From Pseudorasbora parva (Eukaryota > Chordata > Actinopteri > Cypriniformes > Gobionidae), in contig NC_090174.1 in the NCBI RefSeq assembly GCF_024679245.1, positions 51,153,382 to 51,217,381 on the forward strand: a stretch of DNA of 64,000 nt, written 5' to 3'. This document shows positions 23,055-36,959 of this stretch, in pieces. The translations under genes were made by a program, and so were the position numbers. How positions within the stretch are numbered: the first letter of the stretch is position 1; each line of letters begins with the position of its first letter. The notes below the pieces were generated by a model. That model was not told where the DNA came from, made no database searches, and saw only the letters and a list, made by a program, of their open reading frames with translations.

Positions 23055-24634
23055 CAACCCCAAATCAGAAAAAGTTGGGGGGACAGTATGGAATGTGCAA
23101 ATAAAATAAAAAAGAAGTGATTTCTAAAATTACTTTGACTTGTATTTCATTGCAGACAATATGAACACAAAATATTTCATGTTTTGTCTGGTCAACTTCA
23201 TGTCATTTGTAAATATGCATCCTTTCCTGTCATTCAGACCTGGAACACATTTCAAAAAAAAGTTGGGACAGCAAAGCATTTACCACTTTGTAACGTTGCC
23301 ATTCCTTTTTTTACAACACTTAAAAGACGTTTAGGGACTGAAGACACCAAGTGATGAAGTGTTTCAGGTGTTTTTTGTCCAATTGTTCCTGCAAACAAGT
23401 CTTAAGGTGGGCAACAGTATGGGGTCTTCAGTGTCGCATTTTGCACTTCAAAATGCGCCACACATTCTCTATTGGAGACAGGTCGGGACTGCAGGCAGGC
23501 CAGTCAAGAACCCGTACCCTCTTCCTCCGCAACCATTACTTTGTAATGTGTGCAGAATGTGGTTTTGCATTGTCTTGTTGAAATATGCATGGACGTCCCT
23601 GGAAAAGATATCTTCTTGAAGGCAGCATATTATGCTCCAAAATCTCTATGTACTTTTCGGCATTAATGGTGCCTTCACAGAAGTGCAAATTACCTTTGCC
23701 AAGGGCACCCCATACCATGACAGACCCTGGCTTTTGGACTTGTTGCTTGCAACAGTCTGGATGATTCTTTTCTTCTTTGGTCCGGAGCACACGGCGTCCA
23801 TTCCTCCCGAAAAATACCTGAAATACTGATTCATCTGACCACAGTACACATTTCCACTGTGTGATGGTCCATCCCAGATGCCTCCGAGCCCAGAGAAGTC
23901 GACGGTGCTTCTGGACACAGTTAACATAAGGCTTCCTTTTGGCACAGTACAGTTTTAACTGGCATTTGTGGATGTAACTACGTATTGTGGTACTTGACAA
24001 CGGTTTGCCAAAGTAGTCCTGAGCCCATGTGGTGATATCGCTGATAGATGAATGACGATTCTTGATGCAGTCCCGCCTGAGGGATCGGAGATCACGGTTG
24101 TTCAGCTTAGGCTTGCGGCCTTGTCCTTTACGCACTGAAATTTCTCCAGATTCCTTGAATCTTTTAATTATGTTATGCACTGTTGAATGTGAAATATCCA
24201 AATCTCTTCCTATCTTTCTTTGAGGAACATTGTTTTTAAACATTTCAATAATTTTCTCACGTATTTGTTGGCAAACTGGCGATCCTCGGCCCATCTTTGC
24301 TCCTAAAGGATTAGATCTTTCTTGGATGCTGCTTTTGGACCAAATCATAATTTCAATCACCTGTTGACATCACCTGTTTCAAATCACATCATTATTTAAC
24401 CCTTTTACCTCATTACTAGCCCTAAATTGCTCCTGTCCCAACTTTTTTTGAAATGTGTTGCAGGTCTGAATGACAGGAAAGGATGCATATTTACAAATTA
24501 CATGAAGTTGACCAGACAAAACATGAAATATTTTGTGTTCATATTGTCTGCAATACAAGTAAATTTAGAAATCACTACTTTCTTTTTTTATTTGCGTTTT
24601 CCAAACTGTCCCAACTTTTTCTGATTTGGGGTTG
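23055..24634 (-). mobile_element. Tc1-like transposon, complete ends
   Basis: Terminal inverted repeats are present at both ends: CAACCCCAAATCAGAAAAAG on the left and TTTTTCTGATTTGGGGTTG on the right, each flanked by TA (23053-23054 and 24635-24636). Inner repeats tgcaaataaa and gacaatatgaacacaaaata also occur inverted at the far end, giving long terminal repeats of over 150 bp. The element is about 1.58 kb and carries one minus-strand transposase reading frame. Confidence 0.92.
23320..24360 (-). pseudogene. Tc1 transposase (DD34E) with two nonsense codons
   Basis: A frame of 274 codons runs from ATG at 24360 to TAA at 23536-23538. The same frame continues beyond that stop to 23320 with the rest of the transposase, interrupted once more by a TGA, giving 346 codon positions, the usual Tc1 length. 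Residues about 30-70 form the first helix-turn-helix (QQIREKIIEMFKNN, ISHSTVHNIIKRF) and a GRKPK motif follows. The catalytic triad is visible as LWSDES (D176), FQQDNAKPH (D263) and SPDLSPIEN (E298), with 34 residues between the last two. The first stop lies between D263 and E298, so the protein would be inactive. No frameshift was found. Confidence 0.9.
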
Positions 24635-24636
24635 TA

Positions 24637-25363
24637 ATAAATAACTAATAAACTGTGATAAAATAGATAAATAAATTTGAAGTTAAACTCCTAAATAAAT
24701 AGAAGAAAAAGAAAATCAGTTATAAATGAATTAATCATGTAATTAATGTAATGTAATTAGTGTAATTATGTTTCTCTTCTGTCACTGTTGTTTGTTTCTA
24801 TAAGATTTGTTATAATAACAGAATGAGAATAGTCTTAGTGGTGTCATGTGGAACAGACAGACACACTGACTATCTACTGGTCTGTTTTCTGTTTTTCCCA
24901 TCTTTATCTTTTTTACTGTCTGACTTCTCTTCTCATTCATTTCTTTCATCTTTGTCTCAATCTGACAGTTTTCTAGGGCAAATCTTTTCTGACTTTGACT
25001 GTGCCTTGACACCAAGGGTGATAACTATAAAGAAGATATAGTTCGCTCTCAATATTAAAGAATAGCAGAGTCCACACCACATCTATAACGATAATGGTAG
25101 TGAGAAACTATATTGTTGGAGTCACTTTCAGAACGATTTTATCCAGCTGATGAACGATAAAAACATTGACAGCCAATCAGAATCCATCCTGCTTTAACAA
25201 GCTTGAGTGGCAGACAAGCAAGCGTTTAGAATAAACAGAACGATATGACCTGCTGGTGAATAATGGATTAATAGTCACCAATTGGATAATACACTGTAAT
25301 CAGGGCTCTAGCAGTATGGGTAGTTGACCATTTTTTTAAAACAATTTTATGTTAAAATAGATG
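24637..25363. other. Stretch without gene between two Tc1 copies
   Basis: AT-rich sequence with no supported exon or complete repeat. It contains a ctgtctga/tcagacag-like pyrimidine stretch but no clear element ends. Confidence 0.45.
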
Positions 25364-25365
25364 TA

Positions 25366-26433
25366 CACTATATTGGCAAAAGTTTTGGGACAGCTGCCCT
25401 TACATACACATGAACTTTAATGACATCCCATTCTTAATTCGTACAGTTTATGGAGTTTGCAGCTATAACAGCTTCAACTCTTGTAGGAAGGCTTTCCACA
25501 AGGTTTGGGTGTGTGTTTGTGGGAATGTTTGACAATTCTTCTAGAAGCGCATTTATGAGGTCAGGTCCTGATGTTGGGAGAGAAGGCCTGGCTCGCAGTC
25601 TCCGCTCTAATTCATCTCAAAGGTGTTCTATCGGGTTGAGGTCGGGACTCTCATCCATGTCTTTATGGACCTTCATTTGTGCACTAATGCGCAGTCATGT
25701 TGGAACAGGAAGGGGCCATCCCCAAACTGTTCCCAAAGTTGGGAGCATGAAATTGTCCAAAATGTCTTGGTATGCTGAAGCATTAAGAGTTTCCCTGAAA
25801 AACAACCCCACACCATAATCCCCCAACATTTACACTATTCTTCTTTCAACCACCAAACCCAGATCGGATTTGGCACTTCGGAGAACATGTCTCCACTGTT
25901 CTAGAGTCCAGTGGTGGCTTGCTTTACATCACTGCATCCGATGCTTTGCATTGCACCTGGTGATGTAAGGCTTGGATGCAGCTGCACAGCCATGGAAACC
26001 CAATCTAATCTGAAGGCCACACTAAGTTTGGAGGTCTGTACCTATTGACTCTGCAGAAAGTTGGTGACTTCTGTGCACTGTGCGCCTCAGCATGCGCTCA
26101 CCACGCTCTGGTTGTATGTGGCCTACCACTACATGGCTGCATTTCTGTTGTTTCTAAATGCTTCCACTTTGTTATAATACAACTAACTGTTAACCGTGGA
26201 ATAATTAGTAGTGAGGAAATTTCACGAATGGAATTATTGCACCGGTCGCAACCTATCACGGTACCATGCTTGAATTCACTGAGCTCCTGAGAGCAACCCA
26301 TTCTTTCACAAATGTTTGTAGAAGCAGTCTGCATGCCTATGTGCTTGATTTTATACACCTGTAGCCATCTAAATGATTAAAACACCTGAATTCAATGATT
26401 TGGAGAGTGTCCCAATACTTCGGCAATTTAGTG
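25366..26433 (-). mobile_element. Short Tc1-like transposon, complete ends
   Basis: Left end CACTATATTGGCAAAAGT and right end CTTCGGCAATTTAGTG are diverged inverted repeats, flanked by TA at 25364-25365 and 26434-26435. A second inverted pair, ttttgggacag and gtgtcccaatact, lies just inside. At 1068 bp it is shorter than an intact element (about 1.6 kb), reflecting internal deletions. Confidence 0.85.
26098..26358 (-). pseudogene. Tc1 transposase N-terminal remnant
   Basis: An 86-codon minus-strand frame includes GCSQELSEFKHGTVIGC, REISSLLIIPRLTVS and QPCSGRPH, matching the paired-like DNA-binding half of a Tc1 transposase (helix-turn-helix followed by a GRP motif). The catalytic half (25450-26090) is present only as scattered frames with deletions and stops. 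The protein is non-functional. Confidence 0.82.
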
Positions 26434-26444
26434 TATTTTATGAG

Positions 26445-26725
26445 GAAAAAAATATTTTTCACATGATGAATTTTTTTCCTTTTTTGTAACATTATAAATG
26501 TATTCACTGTTACTTTTGATCACTCTAATGCATCCTTGATGGATAACAGTATTCATTTCTTTTCTTTTTCTTTTTTCTTTTACTAAAGCGTACCCAAAAG
26601 TTTTTTAGGCACTACATCAGCCTATATCAATGATTTCTAATGAATCGTGTGACTGAAGACCTGGAGGAATGATGCTGAAAATTCAGCTTTGAAAAAGTAT
26701 TTTGACAGGTATAGTAATTTTTATG
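26445..26725. repeat. GGGGTCAGTA-type repeat fragment
   Basis: The motifs acattataaatgtattcact, cacttttgatc and tctaatgcatccttg, followed by gctgaaaattcagc, belong to the dispersed repeat best preserved at 9172-9540. The order of blocks suggests two partial copies head to head. Confidence 0.55.
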
Positions 26726-27210
26726 TATTATACCACATTAGTATAATACAATTTAAGATTGTCGCTTTAAATTGAGTTTATCATGTTAGTATTTAGATAT
26801 TTTAAAAACTGCTTCCACACTCATATGCTGCATCCCTGCATGTAGGCTACCGTTAATAAAGTGTTTGCTTATTCTAATCTGATTAATGTCGAAAATCACG
26901 TCACATCGCAGGACTGAATGCATGAACATGAAAGTTGTTTCACATAAATATTACACATTTAAATAATAATACAGGTGCAGGTTCTAAAATATCTTCATTA
27001 CTTTAGCAGACGTATTATAATATATTAAGTATCACCCATTTTTACCTCTTTCAACATGAACTAAATTAAACATAAATTGGGTGCCCTAAAGCAGCTGTTC
27101 TTCTCTTCTCGCTTTAGTTAAACTGTAAACAGAAAAGCACACAAACTAGCATCATGTTTCGAGTTCTTTCTTCCTCCCTCAAGTGCTGCTTTCAAGAAAG
27201 ATTTCCATAT
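26726..27210. other. Stretch without recognised gene
   Basis: AT-rich sequence; no supported feature. Confidence 0.45.
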
Positions 27211-27214
27211 TTAA

Positions 27215-27565
27215 AGGGGTAGTTCACTCAATTTATATTTGCCCATTAGGCCGAACTTTTTTTTTCATTACCTGCATGACTTTTTCTTCTATGCACAAAA
27301 GGAGTTATTATTATAAGGAGTTATTATTACAGAGTATTTATGATGTTCAGAATAGAACAGTAGCGAGATAAACTCATTTTATGATGTTTAATGGTGCTTT
27401 TTTTCTCCTTTTGGTGCTTTCCATGTCTTAGTTCCCATCCTTCTTCACTGTATAGAACAGAGAAGTGTGAACATCCTTCAAAACTGTTTCTTTTGTGTTT
27501 CACAACAGAAGGTGCCATACAGATTTGGTATGATGTGAGGGTGAGTAAACCATGACAGAATTTAA
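27215..27565. mobile_element. TTAA-family MITE (GGGTAGTTCAC), right end eroded
   Basis: TTAA at 27211-27214 is followed by AGGGGTAGTTCACTCA, the end of a very common cyprinid non-autonomous family whose full palindromic form is at 57603-58352. Near the right, gagggtgagtaaac and atgacagaattt are the inverse of the family's sub-terminal block, but the last ~25 bp are missing. Confidence 0.7.
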
Positions 27566-28555
27566 AGTTTTCCAAGCAAACAAAAGAAAGTGAGACTGCC
27601 TGTCCTTATGCCACATCACAGTTGAAAACATCCCAACAGACAGTTCCAGATATACTCCAGATGGCTTATTCTTGTCATTTATGAGGGATGCTAGTGGATC
27701 TGAAGTTGATATGAAATTACCACGAACAGAAACGCACCTGCTACAAGTGTCAGCATCAGAAAAGGTATGTTGTTAAAATGCAATATGTTTGAAATACATT
27801 GCAAATGCTGCAAATAATCTTTCACCATCAGCACCTGGTGCTCACATTACATCACATAGCAGCTCTAAGTCTTTAATTATTTATTTTATGCACACTAACA
27901 TTCAAAAGATTGGGGTCAGTTTTATTCATCAATGCTCACTCTTATGATTATCAAGGCTGCATTTATTTGGTCAAAAAACTTTAATAGAGTGGAAATGTAA
28001 AATAATTGTTTTCTGTTAAAGGGGCTGTATGAATTTTAATATATTCATTGCTTTTTTGTTGCCAGTGTGTGAACAGCTTGGAACGAGACCTTCCTCGATT
28101 TCCGAAAACCTGTAGAATTTTTTTTTTTCCTTTTTTTGTGTGAAGTACTCTGGCTGTTTTTGCCGGTAAAATTAAAATGTTTAGGTGCACTCCCAAGAGC
28201 CTCTTATACCTACCCCCTAAACCTAACCCTAAGAGGGAATGGTGGTGAATAGCTCTAATGTAGGCTGTTTGTAAGCATAAACTTGACACAAATCTGATTG
28301 GTTGATTCCAATATTGTTCCAGGATCAACAATGAAATCAGGTTCTGCTAGCCTATATACAATGTTCAGGATAATGGCAAAATAGCTATTCTGTAATGTAT
28401 ATGTCAGTGTGTCATGCAAAGAAAAGGGATTAATTCACACTATAATCTCACATAGTAGGTTAAACTTATTAAACACAAAAATGCTTGACACCAAAAATCT
28501 AATGTAATTATAACCAAAGCATATACCTTCATTATGTTTACTGTTTAGTTATTTC

Positions 28556-28558
<3 letters not shown>

Positions 28559-28645
<87 letters not shown>
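28559..28645. repeat. (AT)n microsatellite
   Basis: About 87 bp of AT repeats. The isoleucine-tyrosine frame across it is an artefact. Confidence 0.95.
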
Positions 28646-28648
<3 letters not shown>

Positions 28649-29042
28649 GATTATCTGCTTACCCCCAGGGCATCCAAGTTCAGTAGAACACAAATTAAGG
28701 TTTTTTTTTAACCTCCAACCGTTGCTCATATAATGCATGTCAATGGGGTGTTTTCTATGAGAGTCACTTTGAGAGTAAAAAACACACAGACATACGAATC
28801 CATATTAAACACAGTGGCTAATGGCCACGCATTGATGTCTTAATATATATTTTTTTACCTCAAATACAACATGTATAAAACTGGGCCGTGCCATCACTTC
28901 CGGCAAGTGAGGTCAAGATACGGCGTATCTCAATGGGATACAAACAGTAGAAGTGATCTCTTGCGTGCATCTCTACGCCATATAGTGTAATTTAACCTAA
29001 CTTGCAGGCAGGGACGGCTGATGCACATAGTGTTGTATTTAA

Positions 29043-30401
29043 AGGGGGGGTGAAATGCCGTTTCATGCATACTGAGCTTTTTACACTGTTAAAGACTTGG
29101 ATTCCCGTCCTAAACATAGACAAAGTTTCAAAAACTGATGTTGGACGTTTGATGGAGTATTTCTGTGTCAAAAATACTCCTTCCGGTTTCTCACAAGTTT
29201 CTGGGTTTTTTCGAGTATGGGTCAGCTTGACGTTGATAGAGCGGAAGGTCCTTGTATGGGCCGTGCGGGCTCTTCTCCCGGAAAGGTGCGCGCGCGCGTG
29301 ACTAGATGCACGCCGCCCATAAACACTCTCTCAGCTGCAGATCGACTCGTCCGTGAACACTTCTGACATGCCGCGCTCCACTTTATTCCTATGGGTGATG
29401 TCAAGCGACTTCAACGCTTCAGCACAGCATTCCGGAAGCGTCACAACATATTCTTCGGTCGCAAAAGCGGATCTCCACAGCCTCTTCTGTCAGGACTTTA
29501 TGAAATCAACAGTTAACTTACCAAAGAAGTGTGTTTTTGACGGAGCGGTCCCAACGATTAAGGTTCACGGTCCTGCTTTGGAAACAGACGTTAAGTAAAA
29601 CTGCTTCAAATGTCTATGTTGTTGGCTATCGTCGCATAAGTAAACATCAGTAAACGACACGATGGTGTATAACGTTAGTTAATTTATCAATGGAGCATGC
29701 GATCTATGGTGTGTGTTTAAATACATTTGTTTAGCTGACCACTATAGGTGTCAGTTTGATTATTCAGCAGAGTGGTTTCAGTTGAAACCACCCAAACATA
29801 AACCTAGCGTTCTCGCAAAGCGTGCTTCGTCATTCAAATGCGCTAACGGTTACTCCATTGTTGTTCTCTGTATAACGTTACACTAGTCTGACGTGCAAAA
29901 CCGTTTTGCTTGCTACTGCTAAGGTTTAGTCGCATACAATAGTCCATAAACCGAATCATGTCCTCATAAACTGCGAGTAAACACACACAAATGTTGACAG
30001 GCCAATAAATACAGTACATACCACAGAGACGGACGTCCTGCTGTTGCTGTTTCTCCTGTTCAATTTATTTCAGCCTCCGGATCTGATTCTGGATCATATG
30101 TGTATAAGTTGAATCTGATAGCCATGGTTTATTTAGGGTAACGTTTTCATCTCCATGCTTGAGGATGTCAGCTCTCAGAAGCTCTCGTGCAGTAGCTGCG
30201 CGCTCGTCATTCTTTAGCTCCGCCCACACGATACGCCTCCAGGCGCTCGTTTTTTTTCCGGAAAGACTCTGTACAGCCTATATTTCTTTTATAAATATAA
30301 TAAAACTAAAGACTTTTCGGAGATATGAAGGATGCAATACTACTCTATAGGTACTCAAGATAGACATGAGATTGACTGAAACTGAGTGTTTCACCCCCCC
30401 T
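29043..30401. mobile_element. TTAA element (AGGGGGGGTGAAA ends), inner layer
   Basis: Left end AGGGGGGGTGAAATGCCGTT and right end GAGTGTTTCACCCCCCCT are inverted repeats, flanked by TTAA at 29039-29042 and 30402-30405. The 1359 bp interior is less AT-rich and has several CG dinucleotides (29240-29450), but its open frames (up to 99 codons) show no transposase motif. The beginning of a second copy is at 63939-64000. Confidence 0.82.
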
Positions 30402-30729
30402 TTAAGGTAAAAAAAATAATGTAAATACTTTTCGGTTTATGACTTTTAGACTAGAGTGTGCACTGATCCACACTTCGAATAGTAGACCATCTGGGACTTT
30501 TTGACATATTCTTTTCAAAATCTCACAATGTTTTTAGGAAATGCAGTTCTGTATGTTACATATGCATGAGTGCATGAGAGCACGAGCAGTAAATTGCCAA
30601 TAGGATCTGGCTGCAGTTCTCTTAACAGTGTCCGTTTTTGCTAATATCAAGAGTTTTTTAATTCTACATAAAGCCCCTTTAATGTACTTTAAAACCTTGC
30701 TGACTTTTAACTTTTAAACAGTATAGTGT

Positions 30730-31668
30730 GTGTAAAGTGTGGGGGCGTTTTCCTTTTACTCTTTCCTCCTATAGAAGTCAAAGTTTTACATGTAATTAGT
30801 CCAAAGCAAGAGATTGTTGCTCCAACAAACCTCTGAGGTTTCTCAGTCACACCAATACTGTTGGAGTAACAATCACCCTGTAATTAGGCTCAACACACAA
30901 AACTAGCAAAGTCTAGTACAGTTTGAATGCTCAGTCATGAGCTGTGGCCTATAACAAACTGGCCCTTTTCATGTCCCGGTATAACAGTTTGTTAACTTAC
31001 ACAACACTTGTGCTTTTGTTAATTGCATTACATTACTGACACAAACAGCAAAGCACTGCAACCAACTGGAATCTCTTCATAGAAATCAGCAAACTGCTGT
31101 TTCAGCAAGACTTAAGATCAGACCAGGCCCGACTGAAGGTTTTCATTTCTGCGCCGCAGGTGAAAAGGTGTTCTTCCTCTTCCAGGTTTTTAAAACGAGG
31201 AGGAGGAGGATCAGAGGGTGCGATGAAGAACATCCCAAGCAGGTGTGAGTAGTTTCTGTGGGTGTTCTGTTCAGCTCAAAGGCCTTAAAGATGAGAGGTA
31301 GTAAAAACACAAACCATTCCTCTGGGTGACATTGTGCTTTAATTAAAGAGCTCAAAGCAATGCAGGGAGATGGATGAGTGTGTGTATGTGTGTGTGAGGT
31401 GTTCTTTCCAGGTTGAAAGAACGCCCCTTTCATCTTTCCTTTGAGAATGCAAAGACTTTAAAACCCTGCAAGGGTAAAAAATACATACCTGTGTATGTAT
31501 TGTTGCTGGAGGGAGAAGACACCACTTCAAATAAACTATAAGAGAGATAGAATGTCTATAATGAGTAAGTGATCATCGGTCAAGCTGTTAAGCATGTTTA
31601 CCCACCCAAAAATATTTTATGTTAATGCACACAAAATTATATTTAAATATTTATACATTATGATATTG
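30730..31668. other. Stretch without recognised gene
   Basis: No supported exon or complete element. The minus-strand open frames at 31143-31530 contain translated TG repeat and no recognisable domain. Confidence 0.45.
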
Positions 31669-31817
<149 letters not shown>

Positions 31818-31819
31818 TA

Positions 31820-33600
<1,781 letters not shown>

Positions 33601-35303
33601 TTATATCTATTGTTCTCTTTTTTTATCATTCTATCCATCCATCATTCTGTCTTTCTATTCTAGATGTCTGTTTATCGTTTTGTCTGTCTTTGTATCCATA
33701 TATCCATCGCTCTTTCTATCGAATCAGCAGGGGCTCACAGAAACAGGAGCAAGCACGATTGTTGCAATAGGTAGGTAAATGCATGTACGTTGCTTAATAA
33801 ATCAAATTAAAAAGTGAGGATAATTGCATTGACAGTGATGAAAAGATTAGATGTGAAATCAAGCAGAGACAGCCTTGCGGAAGATACCTTGGCTCTGTTC
33901 CTCGGTTTCAATATCCACCCTTACATGGCAAGGCTTCCAAATCTCTATATATCTTGAGAAATGTGTAAACCATACAAGCTCTAAAGAAGCAAGTATAATG
34001 ATATAATCCTGGACTTTCCAGTGAGCCTTGAAACTGCTTTTAACATGCTCTAGCAAGTTAGAAAGACTGCATTAGCTACTTAAATCGTACGCCTTTTGTT
34101 GTTGCAAATTAAAACAACTATCAAGCATGTCAAATATTAAAATTATTTGACCCTTCTAAACATTATCTATAACAAAGCAAAATGTTAGTATTATGGCTTA
34201 TTTATTTATCTTCATGTAATATATAATTTATATATAAAATGTTATTTTATGTAAATGAACTGTAAACCCTTAAAGTTACATTAAAAAAATAATAATCCAT
34301 AATACATTTTGGAATGACTTCAATGTATATTCTCAGCTTTTTTAACACAGGAAAAGATGAGATCATGTAGGTCTACTGTTTAGGGACAGGGAGTGTGTCC
34401 ATTCTCTGTTAAATGCATATAATTTATACTTACAAACATCAGACAAAGGCTAAAGACACTGACACATCTAATAATCCGGAATACACCTGAGCAACTTGTT
34501 TGGACTCGACCATCTAATTGTGAAGTATAGTCACATGCTCTTTTATGTGTGTAGTGACTAGGTTGCAGCAATGGTACTAATATTGAATTGTAAGTAAGTG
34601 TGAGCTGGTGCAGGAGACAAATCTAATTAAGTTGGTCTGCTGTTTGTTTTTGTTTTTTTGTAAGTTTACTGGATCAAGCCTTACATATCATCTGTAGACA
34701 AATTAAGACATCTCAAAGCCAGGTCTGTATTACAGTGTGCCGAACACCCTGCTGATGATTCACTCCGTTTTGGTCACTTTTATACCCAACCGAATCATTG
34801 CAAACCTTAAAAAAGGCAGCAGGCAGCGAGTGTTATTTTTACCGAGCCGTTTGGGGTTTTGGGTGAGTTCGTTTTAATTTCAGCGGTGGATGAAGTCACT
34901 GAAGAAGCCTGTTGTGGCTGCTGTCCCCTTCATGCTCTGAGGTAATGGATCCTCCATTCATGTGTTCTCCCACTAGAGTGAGACATTCTGCACAACTGAT
35001 GCTGTTTGTTTTATTGGCTGGAATGTATGACATTGAAATGAGGTTTATGTCCCAATGAGCATGTGTCATTATTTACCACAGTAGGCTGACAGGCTTTAAA
35101 TTTACATTTAAGTTATATTCCTCATGTTTATGTAGAGTGCACATATTAACTCATATGCATTCACACACACACACAAAAAAGATATACATATACATACAAA
35201 TAAAATGATATGATCAGTAAATTATGATCATCAAATTAAGTTAATTTGTTCAAAATATGTCATTTTTTGTTATGCAGGATTGTTCAACACATTTTTTAAG
35301 GTC
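33601..35303. other. Stretch without recognised gene
   Basis: Degenerate CTAT-like sequence to about 33720, then AT-rich DNA. No exon or complete element could be supported. The block 34740-34960 is less AT-rich than its surroundings, but no reading frame or splice pair stands out. Confidence 0.4.
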
Positions 35304-35307
35304 TTAA

Positions 35308-35977
35308 AGGTGCACTATGTAGTATTTTTGCAGTAAAATATCCTAAAACCTCTAGGCCAGTGTTATATATTTTGTTCAGTTGAGTACTTACAATATCCCA
35401 AATGTTTCCAACTATTTGTAAATTGTGAGAAAATTGCTATTTTAACTAAGGACCGGGATGTTTCAGCATAGCGTCTGAGGAAGTCGCCTGTCAATTGCGT
35501 CATATCTGCGTTACCCTCGGTTTCTGGTTTTATTTAGCCAAATCGCTTTACTCTTCGCAGTCTGAACATGTGAACGCACAGAGTAATGTCATAACAATTT
35601 TCAATGTATCAAACATGATAAACAGAGCTGCATTACCTCATAATCATAACCGGAAGAGCGGAAATAACCGGAAGCGCCCGACGAATGTGTCCCGTCCTGT
35701 CATGATAAAAGTCCCGGTGTTCGCGAGGCGGGTATTTGTGTAACAATCGCTCCAGTGGCCGTGCTCAGCTCCACAACACTCGGTCCTGCTCTGCTTCACT
35801 ACAGTAACGTTAATAACCGCATGCATGAATGTGATTTCTGCCCGAGTCCTATTTTCCACCGGCTGTGAGGTGAAGACCACATGTCCCAAGATACTGTGCT
35901 CACACTTGCCGTCATCACACTACGCCTTTGTTTAGAATAGGCGCCCTCCAGTGGACGGAAAGTTGCATAGTGCACCT
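35308..35977 (+). mobile_element. TTAA element (AGGTGCACTATG ends), copy 1
   Basis: AGGTGCACTATGTAGTA at the left and GTTGCATAGTGCACCT at the right are inverted ends with TTAA on both sides (35304-35307 and 35978-35981). The 670 bp interior is GC-richer in the middle and has no transposase frame. A second, inverted copy is at 45753-46408; shared internal blocks include aaggaccgggatgt/acatcccggtcctt and the pair gcgtcatatctgcgttaccc/gggtaacgcagatatgacgc. Confidence 0.85.
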
Positions 35978-36172
35978 TTAAAGTCAACTTAATGTAATTT
36001 AAGTTGAAGTTACTTAAACAGTCAAGTAGATTTTAAAAAATCAAGGTGGGAGTTTTTAACAGTGTTTACAGTTAAATAACTTGTGAACCAAAAAAGCTTA
36101 CAAATTAACTAATTCCTTAGTTGTTTAATTTGTCATGTATTCATTTTCTAATTTATTGCTTCAAATTATCTT

Positions 36173-36205
36173 AGTGATAGTTCACCCAAAAAAATAAAAT
36201 GCTGT
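36173..36205. repeat. TTAA-family MITE end truncated by microsatellite
   Basis: The sequence ttagtgatagttcacccaaa followed by a run of A and aatgctgtcat is the end of the AGGGTTAGTTCACCC family (compare 57603). After 33 bp it runs straight into the CATC/CTAT microsatellite. Confidence 0.55.
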
Positions 36206-36442
<237 letters not shown>

Positions 36443-36656
36443 TTCTGTCACATATTGGAAACAACGCCGATTTAAAAGTCAAAAGTTTTCACCCCTCTTA
36501 ACTCTCTGCTTGTCTCGTTCACAGCTATTGGATTTCTAGCCATCCCACCGCGCGCAACAGGTATATGCCCCCCATGCATGGGGCAGGTTGAATCTATTGC
36601 CCCGATTTCCTGTCACATGATTTGAAATAGGATCCCTACTTTTTCTGCTATCTGTC

Positions 36657-36657
<1 letters not shown>

Positions 36658-36689
<32 letters not shown>

Positions 36690-36700
36690 TGTGTGTGTCT
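36658..36700. repeat. (GT)n microsatellite upstream of first exon
   Basis: About 43 bp of GT repeats, roughly 180 bp upstream of the start codon at 36884. Confidence 0.92.
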
Positions 36701-36883
36701 GGGGGCAGCGCTGATCTGCCTAGAAGTTCATACGCTCTTAACGCGGACGCGCAGCGAGATTTCATGACATTCAGCTGCTCACTGCTTCAGCTCCACTGAC
36801 CTGACTGGACTCAAAACACTTCACCTGCAAGAAGAGAGGGACAGAAGGTGTTCAGATCCCATATAGCCCACTACAACAGAGCG
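36701..36883 (+). promoter_or_regulatory. Probable promoter and 5' untranslated region
   Basis: The interval between the GT array and the ATG at 36884 is richer in GC and CG than its surroundings (cgctcttaacgcggacgcgc at 36731), as expected around a vertebrate transcription start. No clear TATA box was seen. The transcription start is not determinable from sequence alone. Confidence 0.4.
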
Positions 36884-36959
36884 ATGGATTCGTGGAGAAT
36901 CGCAGCTTTGCTCCTTGCTGCCTGCCTCGGTGCTTCAACTTCAGACCAGTTCGATTCGG
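36884..36959 (+). CDS. First coding exon with signal peptide
   Basis: ATG in the context gcgATGg opens a frame of 25 codons: MDSWRI, then the hydrophobic AALLLAACLGA, then STSDQFDS, a typical secretory signal peptide with a likely cleavage after the small residues near position 18-20. It ends at the donor g|gttagt (36960), in phase 1, the usual phase after a signal-peptide exon. A GC-rich upstream interval fits a promoter. The gene would encode a secreted or type I membrane protein. The family was not recognised. This is not the start of the gene ending at 13880, which lies upstream on the same strand. Confidence 0.65.

Larger units (their letters stand above)
28020..30678. mobile_element. 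TTAA element (AGGGGCT ends), middle layer of nest
   Basis: Left end AGGGGCTGTATGAATTTTAA and right end TTAATTCTACATAAAGCCCC plus T are inverted matches. TTAA lies on both sides (28016-28019 and 30679-30682). It contains an (AT)n tract and a further TTAA element at 29043-30401; without that insertion it would be about 1.3 kb. No transposase frame was recognised. Confidence 0.68.
27898..30729. mobile_element. GGGGTCAGT repeat carrying two nested elements
   Basis: The left part (27898-28015) reads caaaagattggggtcag and tcaaggctgcatttatttgg; the right remnant (30683-30729) reads ccttgctgac and cttttaaacagtatagtgtg, the family's inverted end. Everything between is inserted DNA (28020-30678). The original copy was internally shortened. 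Confidence 0.6.

Noticed and set aside
29002..29598. Frames of 81-99 codons inside the TTAA element at 29 kb
   Set aside because: No transposase or other domain. The region is simply less AT-rich, so stops are rarer.
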